Positions 27,004-35,381 of a DNA stretch of 64,000 nt are shown here, in pieces. The notes beneath the pieces are model-generated. The model did not search any database and had not been told where the DNA came from. It worked only from the letters and a program-made list of their open reading frames with translations. The DNA is taken from NCBI RefSeq assembly GCF_043641075.1, contig NZ_JBHZRC010000013.1, forward strand, positions 1 to 64,000, written 5' to 3'. A program made the position numbers and the translations under genes. Origin of the DNA: Bacillus_BD oryzisoli_A (lineage in GTDB: Bacteria; Bacillota; Bacilli; Bacillales; Cytobacillaceae). The stretch's first letter is position 1, and every line of letters starts with the position of its first letter.

Positions 27004-27035
27004 AAAAGAGGTTGATCATATGATTAACCTCTTTA
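27004..27035. terminator. Hairpin, probable terminator
   Basis: AAAGAGGTTGATCAT pairs with ATGATTAACCTCTTT almost perfectly. The T-run is short on both strands. It would end the transcript of the 51-residue gene. Confidence 0.6.
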
Positions 27036-27061
27036 AGTGTTAGATCGAATGTCCATTAGCT

Positions 27062-27106
27062 TTGGTTGTCCTAATTTCAATTAGAACAACCAAAAACCTA
27101 TATAAT
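27062..27106 (+). promoter_or_regulatory. Palindrome next to a TATAAT box
   Basis: TTGGTTGTCCTAATT and AATTAGAACAACCAA form an inverted repeat (27062-27093) followed by TATAAT at 27101. It may be the promoter and operator for the riboswitch-led transcript. A consensus -35 is not visible. Confidence 0.45.
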
Positions 27107-27360
27107 AGTAGACGTAGCAAATGGAGAAGTTATTATAAAAAAGTGAAAAGGGCATTGTGGTGTGGATGTTCGATGCTCTACTAAAGTCGTTGGATTAAAC
27201 CGCATCATTATCAAAAATGCTATGTGTATAAGCAATAAGTATTGTTAATATGTTGCTGGAAACACCAATTCATTTATTATATATTCTATAACTAGTACTA
27301 ATTACCCTAGACTATTTTCGTGCGATATGTCATAAATAAGGTATTGGGAAATTAAAACAT

Positions 27361-27472
27361 ATAAATCGTACGATAACGGCAAAACTATTGAAAAATAGTG
27401 ACGCAAAGCTAAAGGGGCTAATGATTAACACCTAAGCCAGCCAGCTACCGAATACGGACTCCTGCGATTTAT
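27361..27472 (+). promoter_or_regulatory. c-di-GMP-I (GEMM) riboswitch
   Basis: The conserved pieces of the class are all present. These are GGCAAA, a P2 stem ACTATT/AATAGT closed by a GAAA tetraloop, GACGCAAAGC, a CCTAAG tetraloop-receptor-like segment and AGCTACCG. The whole is closed by P1 ATAAATCG/CGATTTAT. ACTCCT (27458-27463) can pair with the downstream AGGAG of the ribosome site at 27491, suggesting translational control. Confidence 0.85.
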
Positions 27473-27503
27473 GTGGTAACTTATCACACAAGGAGGAATC
27501 CCG

Positions 27504-27674
27504 ATGAATATGATGGATAAGCTGCTTTACAATTGGCATTTAATGAAATCAAGACATTATCAAGCGTTAGTCAATGATTGTGTAAGTACATCACTGCGAA
27601 ATAGACTGCTCATAAAAGCATCCTATCATCGAGAACTGGCTCAGCAATACATAGATACGATTTATCCTATATAA
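27504..27674 (+). CDS. Small protein under c-di-GMP riboswitch, 56 residues
   Basis: Ribosome site AAGGAGGAAT lies before ATG, about 30 bases after the riboswitch. The product (MNMMDKLLYNWHLMKSRHYQ onward) is predicted helical and basic/aromatic, with a single Cys and no membrane segment. I do not recognise the family. Riboswitch-controlled genes in bacilli concern motility, adhesion or matrix, so a role in lifestyle switching is a guess. Followed directly by REP-like repeats. Confidence 0.72.
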   Translation: MNMMDKLLYNWHLMKSRHYQALVNDCVSTSLRNRLLIKASYHRELAQQYIDTIYPI

Positions 27675-27681
27675 AAGGGGA

Positions 27682-27708
27682 GAAGCAGGGGGACGGACCT
27701 CCCGCTTC
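27682..27708. repeat. REP-like repeat, variant R copy
   Basis: Core changed to GGGACGGACCTCCC, which improves self-pairing; 7 bases after the stop of the 56-residue gene. Confidence 0.8.
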
Positions 27709-27726
27709 TTTTATTACAATATTATG

Positions 27727-27786
27727 ATGCGGAGGGACGGTTCTCTTGCTTCCAATGAAGGAAGCAAGAGAACCGTCCCTCCGCAT
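27727..27786. repeat. REP-like repeat, perfect head-to-head pair
   Basis: R 27727-27753 and F 27760-27786 around AATGAA. The arms are exact inverse complements over 27 bases. Confidence 0.93.
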
Positions 27787-27863
27787 TTTCCTTGTCCAAA
27801 AATTGGCAATTAATAACTATTGTCACACGTAATTGCATTTTTATGAATTGTACGTGAACTCCG

Positions 27864-27892
27864 TTGACTGTTATATAATAGGCAATTATAGT
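27864..27892 (+). promoter_or_regulatory. Candidate SigA promoter upstream of the flavoprotein operon
   Basis: TTGACT, 17 bases, TATAGT. Fnr boxes lie 80 and 165 bases downstream, so an Fnr-dependent promoter may also exist closer to the gene. Confidence 0.5.
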
Positions 27893-27971
27893 TGCATTAA
27901 GCGTAATGGATAGAAATGGTAATCGTTGTACTTCTGGCGCTAAGAAGTGCAAAAAAATTTTTAAGAAATAA

Positions 27972-27987
27972 TGTGAGTTAGTTCACA
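27972..27987. promoter_or_regulatory. Fnr box 1
   Basis: TGTGAGTTAGTTCACA matches TGTGA-N6-TCACA exactly. If it activates at -41.5, transcription would start near 28021, about 83 bases before the first gene. Confidence 0.78.
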
Positions 27988-28056
27988 AATGTAGTTCATC
28001 CTGATTCCTGCATACACCTTGGAATCAGCGCAGAATACCTCAAAATCATAATCATT

Positions 28057-28072
28057 TGTGAATCAATTCACA
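28057..28072. promoter_or_regulatory. Fnr box 2
   Basis: TGTGAATCAATTCACA, a second exact match, only 31 bases before the start codon. At that position it may limit or modulate transcription rather than activate. Confidence 0.75.
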
Positions 28073-28103
28073 GCGAAGCAATTTCTACAAAAGGAGAGGC
28101 ATC

Positions 28104-28454
28104 ATGAGAAAAAAATTTAGGACAACTTCAGCGATTATTGGAACCGTTTTCGTTCTGTTTGGCTGCAGTAGCGGCGGGAGCAGTAAATGGACTGATGGTG
28201 AGTATGAAGGGAATGCAGAGGGCATGCACGGCGATATGGCCGTAAAGGTGTCTATTGAAGGCGGGGAGATTTCCAAGGTTGATATTGTTAAACATAATGA
28301 ATCTCCAGGAGTTTCAGACGGCGCGATTGAACAAATACCTAAATCAATTGTGGAAAAGCAAAGTACAGAGGTCGATACCGTTACGGGTGCAACATCCTCA
28401 TCCAAAACCATTATTACAGCAGTAAATGATGCTTTAAGCAAGGCGGAAAAATAA
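28104..28454 (+). CDS. FMN-binding-domain lipoprotein
   Basis: A 116-residue protein: lipobox FGC (Cys21), then a single FMN-binding domain. The motif DTVTGATSSS at about 91-100 is of the kind flavinylated by the ApbE transferase. It would carry covalent FMN on the outer membrane face and pass electrons to the secreted reductase encoded 21 bases downstream. AAAGGAGAGG precedes ATG. Two Fnr boxes upstream point to expression without oxygen. Confidence 0.9.
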   Translation: MRKKFRTTSAIIGTVFVLFGCSSGGSSKWTDGEYEGNAEGMHGDMAVKVSIEGGEISKVDIVKHNESPGVSDGAIEQIPKSIVEKQSTEVDTVTGATSSSKTIITAVNDALSKAEK

Positions 28455-28475
28455 TAACCTACAGGAGGTAATCTT

Positions 28476-29972
28476 ATGTTACCTAGAAAAAAGGCCAAGT
28501 TTACAAGTGTTTTGCTAATTATGATCATGATTCTTGCATTCTTTTCCGGCTGTTCTAGCAATAAAGATTCCGGTGAAGAGAAGGCAAGCGGAGATGGAGC
28601 AAGTAAGGAAACGGCAGCAGAGAATGTGAAGGATTATGATGTCGTTGTCATTGGTGGTGGTGCTGCTGGACTTTCTGCAGCGATTGAAGCATCTGATGCT
28701 GGATCTAAAGTAGCCCTATTAGAAAAAATACCTTTTGTAGGCGGAAGTACACTGCTTTCTGGGGGTATTATCTATGCTACAGGATCTGAAATCCAAGAAA
28801 AAGCGGGTGTTCAAGACTCAGTCGATGATCTTGTAAACTATTGGATGGAACGGTCAGAAGGACATGCTGACGAAACGCTTTTAAGAACAGTTGCCGAAAG
28901 ATCAGGCGATACAATTAACTGGCTTGTGAATGACGTTGGTGTTGAACTGCCAAATCTTAATCCAGCTGGAACTAGTCCTGTATTAAGAGCTCATTCAACT
29001 GTTGACGGCGGAAATGGAATTATTGCTCCGTTAAAAGCCTATGCAGAAAGTAAAAAGGTCGAATTCTTTTTAGAAACAGCCGCAAAAGAATTCATTCAAA
29101 GTGATGATGGTGCAATTACAGGCGTAATAGCCGTTGATAAAAACGATAAAGAGATCACATTTAATGCAAAATCAGTTGTTCTTGCAACTGGTGGATTTGA
29201 CCGTAACGAGGATTTAATGAAAAAATACAACCCAGATGGTATGGGTAAAGACAATACAAACTATGTTGGTATGGGAAATACCGGTGACGGTCTGTTAATG
29301 GCAGAAAAGGCAGGCGCTGAAATTATCGGTAACGCAGGCGTCATTGGAATAAGAGGCGTTGAAGGCGAACCAAACTTTGAATCAGAAGTTAGTATGATTA
29401 TGTGGAGTCCATATCTTTTAGTAAATAAAGAAGGTAAACGCTTTGTTAATGAAGCAACTGATTATCCTATCATTCATACAGCACTATCAAAACAAACAGA
29501 TAAAAGTGCGTATTTAATTTTTGATGGCAGCACATACAATGAATTGTTAGATAAAGCAGTTGAAAGAAAAGAGGCATTTGTTTCTGACTCTCTTGAAGAT
29601 TTAGCAAGCCAAGCTGGACTTGATAAAGCTGCATTCGCGGCAACTGTTGCAGAATACAATGGTATGGTAGAAAGCGGACAAGATACTTTATTTGGCAAGG
29701 ATATGTCAAAGCAAACAAAAATTGAAAAACCAAAATTCTATGCAGTTAAAATAGCATCAGCAACCATTGGAACAATGACTGGTGTTAAAATCGATAAAGA
29801 TACACATGTATTAGGCAAAGATGGCAAAATCATTCAAAACCTATTCGCTGCTGGAGAAGTAGCTAATGGTGACTTCTTCTACAAAGAATACCCTGCAAGC
29901 GGCACATCCATCCAAATGAGCTTAACCTTTGGCAGAATCGCCGGAACAAACGCTGCAGCAGACGCAAAATAA
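28476..29972 (+). CDS. Secreted flavoprotein reductase, fumarate-reductase-like (FAD_binding_2)
   Basis: A 498-residue lipoprotein (lipobox FSGC, Cys near 26). It has a Ser/Gly/Ala-rich linker and an FAD domain beginning YDVVVIGGGAAGLSAAIEAS at about 53-72. Further FAD contacts are EKIPFVGGSTLLSGG and ATGGFDRN, ending LFAAGEVANGDFF and YPASGTSIQMSLTFGRIAG. It belongs to the fumarate reductase/flavocytochrome c group, which also includes urocanate and methacrylate reductases; the acceptor is not determined. The FMN lipoprotein upstream probably supplies electrons, as in flavin-based extracellular respiration of Gram-positives. Confidence 0.9.
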   Translation: MLPRKKAKFTSVLLIMIMILAFFSGCSSNKDSGEEKASGDGASKETAAENVKDYDVVVIGGGAAGLSAAIEASDAGSKVALLEKIPFVGGSTLLSGGIIYATGSEIQEKAGVQDSVDDLVNYWMERSEGHADETLLRTVAERSGDTINWLVNDVGVELPNLNPAGTSPVLRAHSTVDGGNGIIAPLKAYAESKKVEFFLETAAKEFIQSDDGAITGVIAVDKNDKEITFNAKSVVLATGGFDRNEDLMKKYNPDGMGKDNTNYVGMGNTGDGLLMAEKAGAEIIGNAGVIGIRGVEGEPNFESEVSMIMWSPYLLVNKEGKRFVNEATDYPIIHTALSKQTDKSAYLIFDGSTYNELLDKAVERKEAFVSDSLEDLASQAGLDKAAFAATVAEYNGMVESGQDTLFGKDMSKQTKIEKPKFYAVKIASATIGTMTGVKIDKDTHVLGKDGKIIQNLFAAGEVANGDFFYKEYPASGTSIQMSLTFGRIAGTNAAADAK

Positions 29973-29974
29973 GA

Positions 29975-30003
29975 GGAAGCATGGGGACGGTTCTCCCGCT
30001 TCC
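29975..30003. repeat. REP-like repeat after the reductase stop (R)
   Basis: Starts 2 bases after TAA. The preceding 90 coding bases are about two-thirds A+C. Confidence 0.9.
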
Positions 30004-30040
30004 GATCAGATAAAACCTTGCACAATCATAGAAAAGTTAA

Positions 30041-30075
30041 AGAGAGTCTATCAATTGATAGGCTCTCTTATAGTT
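30041..30075 (+). terminator. Terminator of the flavoprotein operon
   Basis: AGAGAGTCTATC pairs with GATAGGCTCTCT around AATT, followed by TATAGTTTT. Confidence 0.82.
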
Positions 30076-30082
30076 TTGCCCA

Positions 30083-30101
30083 TAAGCAAAGGGACGCTTC
30101 C
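30083..30101. repeat. Remnant REP-like repeat
   Basis: AAGCAAAGGGACGCTTCC keeps both ends and the GGGACG half of the core, but the GTTCT half is deleted. Confidence 0.6.
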
Positions 30102-30225
30102 TAATAGGTCAAATGAATCAAATTCCCCACTTTTACAAACCTTTATATTTTCTTAATATTCTCTCTACGTTTATTTGACACAATATGACTTAGCAAATCT
30201 AGTAACGTAGGGAGAGGGTCGTAAT

Positions 30226-32577
30226 ATGTCAAAAAAACTAAAAAAACAACAAAGAAAAGTGACTCCAATTGTGTTAACAAGTTTAATGGCGCTTGGTATT
30301 AGTTCGTTTCCGGCTATGGCTGGTACAACGGTTCATGCAAGTGGACAAGAGAGTTTACTAGTTACGGAGAATTTTGATCAATTGACAGGACAAGCATTAC
30401 CGAACGGCTGGAAGCTGCTCGAAGGCCAAGCTTCCATTGTGGGAGGAAAACTGCAGCTGACTTCACCGGCTACCTCCAAACCGAGCCGTGTCCTTATTCC
30501 TGTTGAGGAAGAAACGGGTGACTATGTATTTGAAGCAGACATGACGTTTATCTCCGCTGTAGAGGATACACGATGGGCTTCCATGATGTACCGTGTTCAA
30601 TCAGATAACTATCCATATTATCAATTCGCAGTAAGGAGAGGGACAACTGCGTTAAACGGCCTGGAATTTGCCATCCGCAATGAAAAAAACCAATGGGATG
30701 TTCAGGATAAAACCTTTTACCCGGAAGCCTTTCAGTTCAATAAAAGCTATCATCTCAAAATTGTCGCCAAGGGTAACCGTGTACAGCAATTTGTTAATGG
30801 GCAGCTTGTCATCGATACAGACTTGGCTACAAAATGGTCTAAAGGGGATGTTGGATTCCAAGCGGCCGGCACCACGGTTCAATTTGATAATGTAAAAGTA
30901 ACGACGAATTCAGAAGAACTGCCGCCGATTGAAAACACAAAGGCGTTTCTTGCCAAAGAACCTGAAACCAATATTGTCAATGCACCAACCGTCATTTCAC
31001 AGTTTGAAAATGTCGAAGAAATCCTTACAAACCAAGCGGTTTCCTCAATGGTCCTGCCAGTACATGTAAATGAACAGGGCGAATTATTAGTAAAGGAATC
31101 ACAATTTACCGATGTAATCGAAGCGATGAAAGGTAAAATGATTCCTATATTACAGATCCAAGATAAAAATACCATTGCGCCGCTTCAGGATTTTATCAAA
31201 AATCAGCAACTTCAAGATATACAGGTGCTGTCTTCAGATGCTGAATTGGTAAAACAATTCAAGGAAGGTACCCCGTATGCCAGAGGAGCCGTTTTTTACA
31301 CAAAAAACGCTTTAAATAAGCATGATTTAAAAGAATTGGCACTGCAAATCCATGAAAGCAATGCCAAAGTGGCTGCTATCCCGCAAAAGCTGATAACTCC
31401 AGAAGTGATGCACTATCTGCATAGCAGAACGATTTCAGTTTGGGGTATCGGCGGTGAAACTGAAAGTGATGCACACAGCCTGATCCATTTGGGTGTTGAT
31501 GGAATCATTGCCGAGAATGAGCAGGCAGCTGTTTCTGCTTACAGTCAATACCCTGAAAATACAATCGTTCAGCGTCCAATTGTTGCCGCTCACCGTGGCA
31601 TTCCATCGTTAGCACCTGAAAATACAATGGCAGGATACCAATTAGCCTATGAACAGGGAGCAGACTTAATTGAAACGGACGTTCAACGGACGAAGGACGG
31701 GCATCTTATTATCATGCATGACTATACAGTTGACCGCACGACAAACGGAACGGGTGCAGTGTCGGACCTAACCCTTGAACAAATCCGCGCCTTAGATGCC
31801 GGAATTAAATTTAGTCCGGAATTTACTGGTGAAAAGGTACCGACTTTCAAGGAGTACCTGCAGGCGTTTAAAGGAAAAGATGTCGTACTGCTTGTTGAAA
31901 TCAAGGGTACTGGAATTGCGGAGCAGGTGATGAAGGAAATTGAAGAGGAAGGCATGACAGATCAGGTCTTAACGCAAAGCTTTCATCTAGGAGAAATTAT
32001 TAAATCAGATGAAGTAAATCCTCAAGTCGGAATTGGTTATCTGTTCTCAGCCGGTGTTCCAGCCACAACGGATGCCAAGCTGAAAAATGCTCAGCAAATG
32101 TTGAATTACGCCGCAGGCATGAACGCGACATTGAATGCAAGCTATGGCAGCATTTCAGAGGAATTTATTACCTACATGCGTCAACGTGGCATGATGAACA
32201 TGCACTGGACATTTAGAGATGAAGCCCAGCTTGGTGACCATCTTCAAAAAGGAATGATCGGCCCAATAACAGACTACACGCAATGGCTGACAGATGTTCC
32301 AATCCGTCTTGAAACGCCTATCAAAAAACGGAACCTAAAGGTAGGAGACTCAGCAGACATCCAAGCACAAGCATTTATGCACTACCGTGAAGACAAAAAG
32401 GAAAATATTGAAACAAAGCTCTTTGTATCAGGTGACCAAGACAGTGTAGCCGTTGAAGGAAATACCATCAAAGCACTCAAACCAGGTAAAGTAAATGTAT
32501 TCGTCACACACACCTTCACCCAGCACGGAAAACAATGGAATCTAGTAGCTGAACCGATTGAAGTAAATATCCGTTAG
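30226..32577 (+). CDS. Secreted glycerophosphodiester phosphodiesterase with LamG-like domain
   Basis: A 783-residue protein with a signal peptide (cut near VHASG). A concanavalin/laminin-G-like beta-sandwich (about 45-230, DUF1080-like) and a spacer with a partial barrel-like segment (about 250-440) follow. A GDPD catalytic barrel (about 455-700) shows HRGIPSLAPENT, ETDVQRTKDGHLIIMHD and VEIKG, all catalytic and metal residues present. A small Ig-like end (about 705-783) completes it. It releases glycerol-3-phosphate from glycerophosphodiesters or teichoic-acid-type polymers outside the cell. The 3' end is A+C-rich (32461-32540 is 70%), and the TAG stop overlaps the R repeat. Confidence 0.92.
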   Translation: MSKKLKKQQRKVTPIVLTSLMALGISSFPAMAGTTVHASGQESLLVTENFDQLTGQALPNGWKLLEGQASIVGGKLQLTSPATSKPSRVLIPVEEETGDYVFEADMTFISAVEDTRWASMMYRVQSDNYPYYQFAVRRGTTALNGLEFAIRNEKNQWDVQDKTFYPEAFQFNKSYHLKIVAKGNRVQQFVNGQLVIDTDLATKWSKGDVGFQAAGTTVQFDNVKVTTNSEELPPIENTKAFLAKEPETNIVNAPTVISQFENVEEILTNQAVSSMVLPVHVNEQGELLVKESQFTDVIEAMKGKMIPILQIQDKNTIAPLQDFIKNQQLQDIQVLSSDAELVKQFKEGTPYARGAVFYTKNALNKHDLKELALQIHESNAKVAAIPQKLITPEVMHYLHSRTISVWGIGGETESDAHSLIHLGVDGIIAENEQAAVSAYSQYPENTIVQRPIVAAHRGIPSLAPENTMAGYQLAYEQGADLIETDVQRTKDGHLIIMHDYTVDRTTNGTGAVSDLTLEQIRALDAGIKFSPEFTGEKVPTFKEYLQAFKGKDVVLLVEIKGTGIAEQVMKEIEEEGMTDQVLTQSFHLGEIIKSDEVNPQVGIGYLFSAGVPATTDAKLKNAQQMLNYAAGMNATLNASYGSISEEFITYMRQRGMMNMHWTFRDEAQLGDHLQKGMIGPITDYTQWLTDVPIRLETPIKKRNLKVGDSADIQAQAFMHYREDKKENIETKLFVSGDQDSVAVEGNTIKALKPGKVNVFVTHTFTQHGKQWNLVAEPIEVNIR

Positions 32578-32605
32578 GAAGCATGGGGACGGTTCTCCCG
32601 CTTCC
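32577..32605. repeat. REP-like repeat overlapping a stop codon (R)
   Basis: The stop codon of the phosphodiesterase gene, TAG, shares its last G with the first base of GGAAGC. Confidence 0.92.
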
Positions 32606-32806
32606 ATTTCGTTAAGCGACACGTTCATCTCGTTTATAAATTGGATGGATTAAAATAGTTTTATAAGCACAAAGAAAAGAAGAGGGAATCTGGTACTTGT
32701 TAAGTTGTACCCGACTCACTCTTTTTTTTTGATAGTATGGCCAATGCATGTGTGAAGTCATGCCTTTTTGGGCATTCTCATAATCGAACAAGAAGGAGTG
32801 ATTCAA

Positions 32807-35143
32807 TTGAATGATGCCTTGTCGGATTTTCAAATAGCATTTCAACATATTGATTTGCTAGTTCCAAGGATAAATAAAGGAATTCAAGTTATTCTGGTCA
32901 TTAGTGGTGAATTAAAAATAGAGACAGCTAGTCGCTTTTATTATATGGAAGAAAACGATTTACTGATTATTAACCATAATCAACAATATCAGGTGCAAGG
33001 AAATGAACAGAATAAGGTAATGACTTTATCCATTTCCGACAGCTTTATGGACCATCATTATGCTGACTATCCTAATCAGCGCTTTGAATGCTATTCAAGA
33101 GAAATGGATCTTGGAAGAGAAGAAATGATTCTTGCCCTTCGCAAGCTATTGGCAAATGTGATGATTAGTTATTATAGACAAGATGAATGCTATCAGATTG
33201 AGGTTAAAAGCTATATCTGTCAAATGCTGCTGATACTGATTCGTAATTTTAAAGAAGAAGGCAGTGTCATCCAGACAATAGATACAGAAGACCGGCGCCT
33301 GTTGCAAATCATTGACTATATGGAAAGAAATTATGATCAGATGATTACATTGGAGGAGGTTGCAAAGAAATACTTCCTTTCAACAAGCTACCTATCTCGC
33401 TATTTTAAACAGAAAATGGGGATGGGTTTTAGTCGCTATTTAATGAATATCAGGCTTAAGCATAGTATGAAGGATTTACTTTACACAACGGACTCCATTT
33501 CACAAATCGCAATGAATAACGGCTTCCCAAATACAAAGTCTTTTTCAACCTATTTTAAAGAAGTGTACGGCATGACGCCGCATGTCTATCGTGATAGTCA
33601 TACGGTGCAAAAGGAGGATTCAGTTCAAAGCTATAGCAAGGTAGATGCTACAAATCTTATCCAATCCTCAGAGATTCTTGCAAATTTGAGCCTTATGGAT
33701 GTAGATGAGCAGAAATCCTATAACCCAACAGAGACAAAGTATGAAAAGCTTCCAATCACCTTGTCTGCCCATGAACCAATGAGCTTGCATTCTCCGAATC
33801 ACATTCTGATTATTGGAGAAATCTTTGAGCTATTAAAAGAAGATGTCCGCTCTCAAATTTTAGATGTCAAAAAGGATTTACAGTTAAAGTATATTGGAGT
33901 TCGCCATATTGTTAGTAATACGGCAATTCCTCCTGAGGTAGAGACAGATGAAGTGATTCCCACAACATCACCCTATTTTAATATTGATAGTGCGTTGGAA
34001 TTCATGATTAAGCATGATTTGTCTTTGTTTATACGGGTAGATTATATAGATATTTCGCGAGATGAAGAACATTATTTTACAAAGATCATTCAATTCATCA
34101 GACATTGCTTGCAATTTTACGGAGAGTCGTTTGTACAGCAATGGCATGTGATGTTTTACGAACCCTATTATTCAGGAGTGGAAGCGAAAGAACTCGAGAG
34201 GCTTTATTTAAAGCTGTATGAAGTATTAAAAAACATGCTTCCTTCCATTCATGTTGGCGTGTATATGCCTTTTTCCTTCCGTAAAGAAAAAACGAGCAAT
34301 CATCATGAGTGGCAGATAGAGAATGGCGAGTGTATTGATTTTATTGGGTATAACGCAAATCAAAATGAAGTGATTGATTTTAAAGAAATGGCGGGAATGA
34401 AATTTGATATAGCAAAAGACTATATAAAAGAAAAAACGACTAAGCTGAAACGCTATTTAAAAAGGAACCATATGGAAAAGCCGCTTCATCTTGTTTCATG
34501 GAACACGTTGTCAGGCAATACGCGGTATACGAACGGCACTTTTTTTCGCGGGGCATTGATCTTGAAAAATGTATTGGATATATCCAATGATGTGAAAACA
34601 GTGGCTCTTTGGATTAATACGATCGTACATGAGGAGGCAGAGAAGGATCAGCGTTATCGAATGGACGGTGTTGAATTATTCCATTATTTAAAGGGGAAAC
34701 GTCCAGCTTATTTTGCGTTGATGTTTCTAAAACGACTACATGGTGAAATTGTGGCGCAGGATACGGATTACGTAATGACAAGGAATGAGCGGGGATATCA
34801 GTTGATCCTAATGAATGGTACGATAATCAATCCTTATTTATCTATTGAAGAGACCTTTCTACAAAAACTCAATAAAGAAATTCATGTTACGATTTCCGGA
34901 ATTCCGAAAGGCGACTATCAAATACGGAAGCATGTGTTTGATAAAAACAATGGTGCGTTATATACAAAGTGGTGGAATTTGAATAGTAAGCATGGCATGG
35001 ATGCTGAAATCATTGATTATATTATCAATTCCAGCAGGCCTTCCTTAGAAATTTTCGATGAAACAATTGAAGAGGATTGGTCATTTTATTCCTATTTAAC
35101 AAGCAATGCCATCCACTATTTTGAAATTCGAAAAGCCTACTGA
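32807..35143 (+). CDS. AraC-family regulator fused to a glycoside-hydrolase-39-like barrel
   Basis: A TTG start at 32807 is chosen because AAGGAGTG lies 6 bases before it. Domains: cupin-like sensor (about 1-100), two AraC helix-turn-helix units (about 165-265; TLEEVAKKYFLSTSYLSRYF and ISQIAMNNGFPNTKSFSTYF), a short linker, and a C-terminal 500 residues resembling the GH39 beta-xylosidase fold. Catalytic acids are not obvious, so the barrel may be a sugar sensor rather than an enzyme. It is transcribed toward the MFS carrier and amidohydrolase, which it may control. Confidence 0.85.
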   Translation: MNDALSDFQIAFQHIDLLVPRINKGIQVILVISGELKIETASRFYYMEENDLLIINHNQQYQVQGNEQNKVMTLSISDSFMDHHYADYPNQRFECYSREMDLGREEMILALRKLLANVMISYYRQDECYQIEVKSYICQMLLILIRNFKEEGSVIQTIDTEDRRLLQIIDYMERNYDQMITLEEVAKKYFLSTSYLSRYFKQKMGMGFSRYLMNIRLKHSMKDLLYTTDSISQIAMNNGFPNTKSFSTYFKEVYGMTPHVYRDSHTVQKEDSVQSYSKVDATNLIQSSEILANLSLMDVDEQKSYNPTETKYEKLPITLSAHEPMSLHSPNHILIIGEIFELLKEDVRSQILDVKKDLQLKYIGVRHIVSNTAIPPEVETDEVIPTTSPYFNIDSALEFMIKHDLSLFIRVDYIDISRDEEHYFTKIIQFIRHCLQFYGESFVQQWHVMFYEPYYSGVEAKELERLYLKLYEVLKNMLPSIHVGVYMPFSFRKEKTSNHHEWQIENGECIDFIGYNANQNEVIDFKEMAGMKFDIAKDYIKEKTTKLKRYLKRNHMEKPLHLVSWNTLSGNTRYTNGTFFRGALILKNVLDISNDVKTVALWINTIVHEEAEKDQRYRMDGVELFHYLKGKRPAYFALMFLKRLHGEIVAQDTDYVMTRNERGYQLILMNGTIINPYLSIEETFLQKLNKEIHVTISGIPKGDYQIRKHVFDKNNGALYTKWWNLNSKHGMDAEIIDYIINSSRPSLEIFDETIEEDWSFYSYLTSNAIHYFEIRKAY

Positions 35144-35381
35144 CAAAATTGCTGTAATTCCCGTACGAAGGGATCAACAACAAAAATCTACCGTACAATT
35201 TTTTCTTCGGAAAATAACAGGTTAAAATTTCGCCCTTTCCTGGGGTGATTCACACAAAAATTGACTCTCTTAATACAGCTTAAATTTTTATAATCGTAGT
35301 ATAGAAACGCAGCAAGTTGTACCTGTTACTCCTTCTGTATTGTTTCTTTATCAGACGTTAAAAAATTTAGGAGGTTCAATC

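Noticed and set aside
27722..27952. 76-codon minus-strand ORF
   Set aside because: Its end is the perfect repeat pair, and no ribosome site is present.
35261..35294. TTGACT...TATAAT as promoter of the MFS gene
   Set aside because: Spacing is 22 bases, too long for a SigA promoter.
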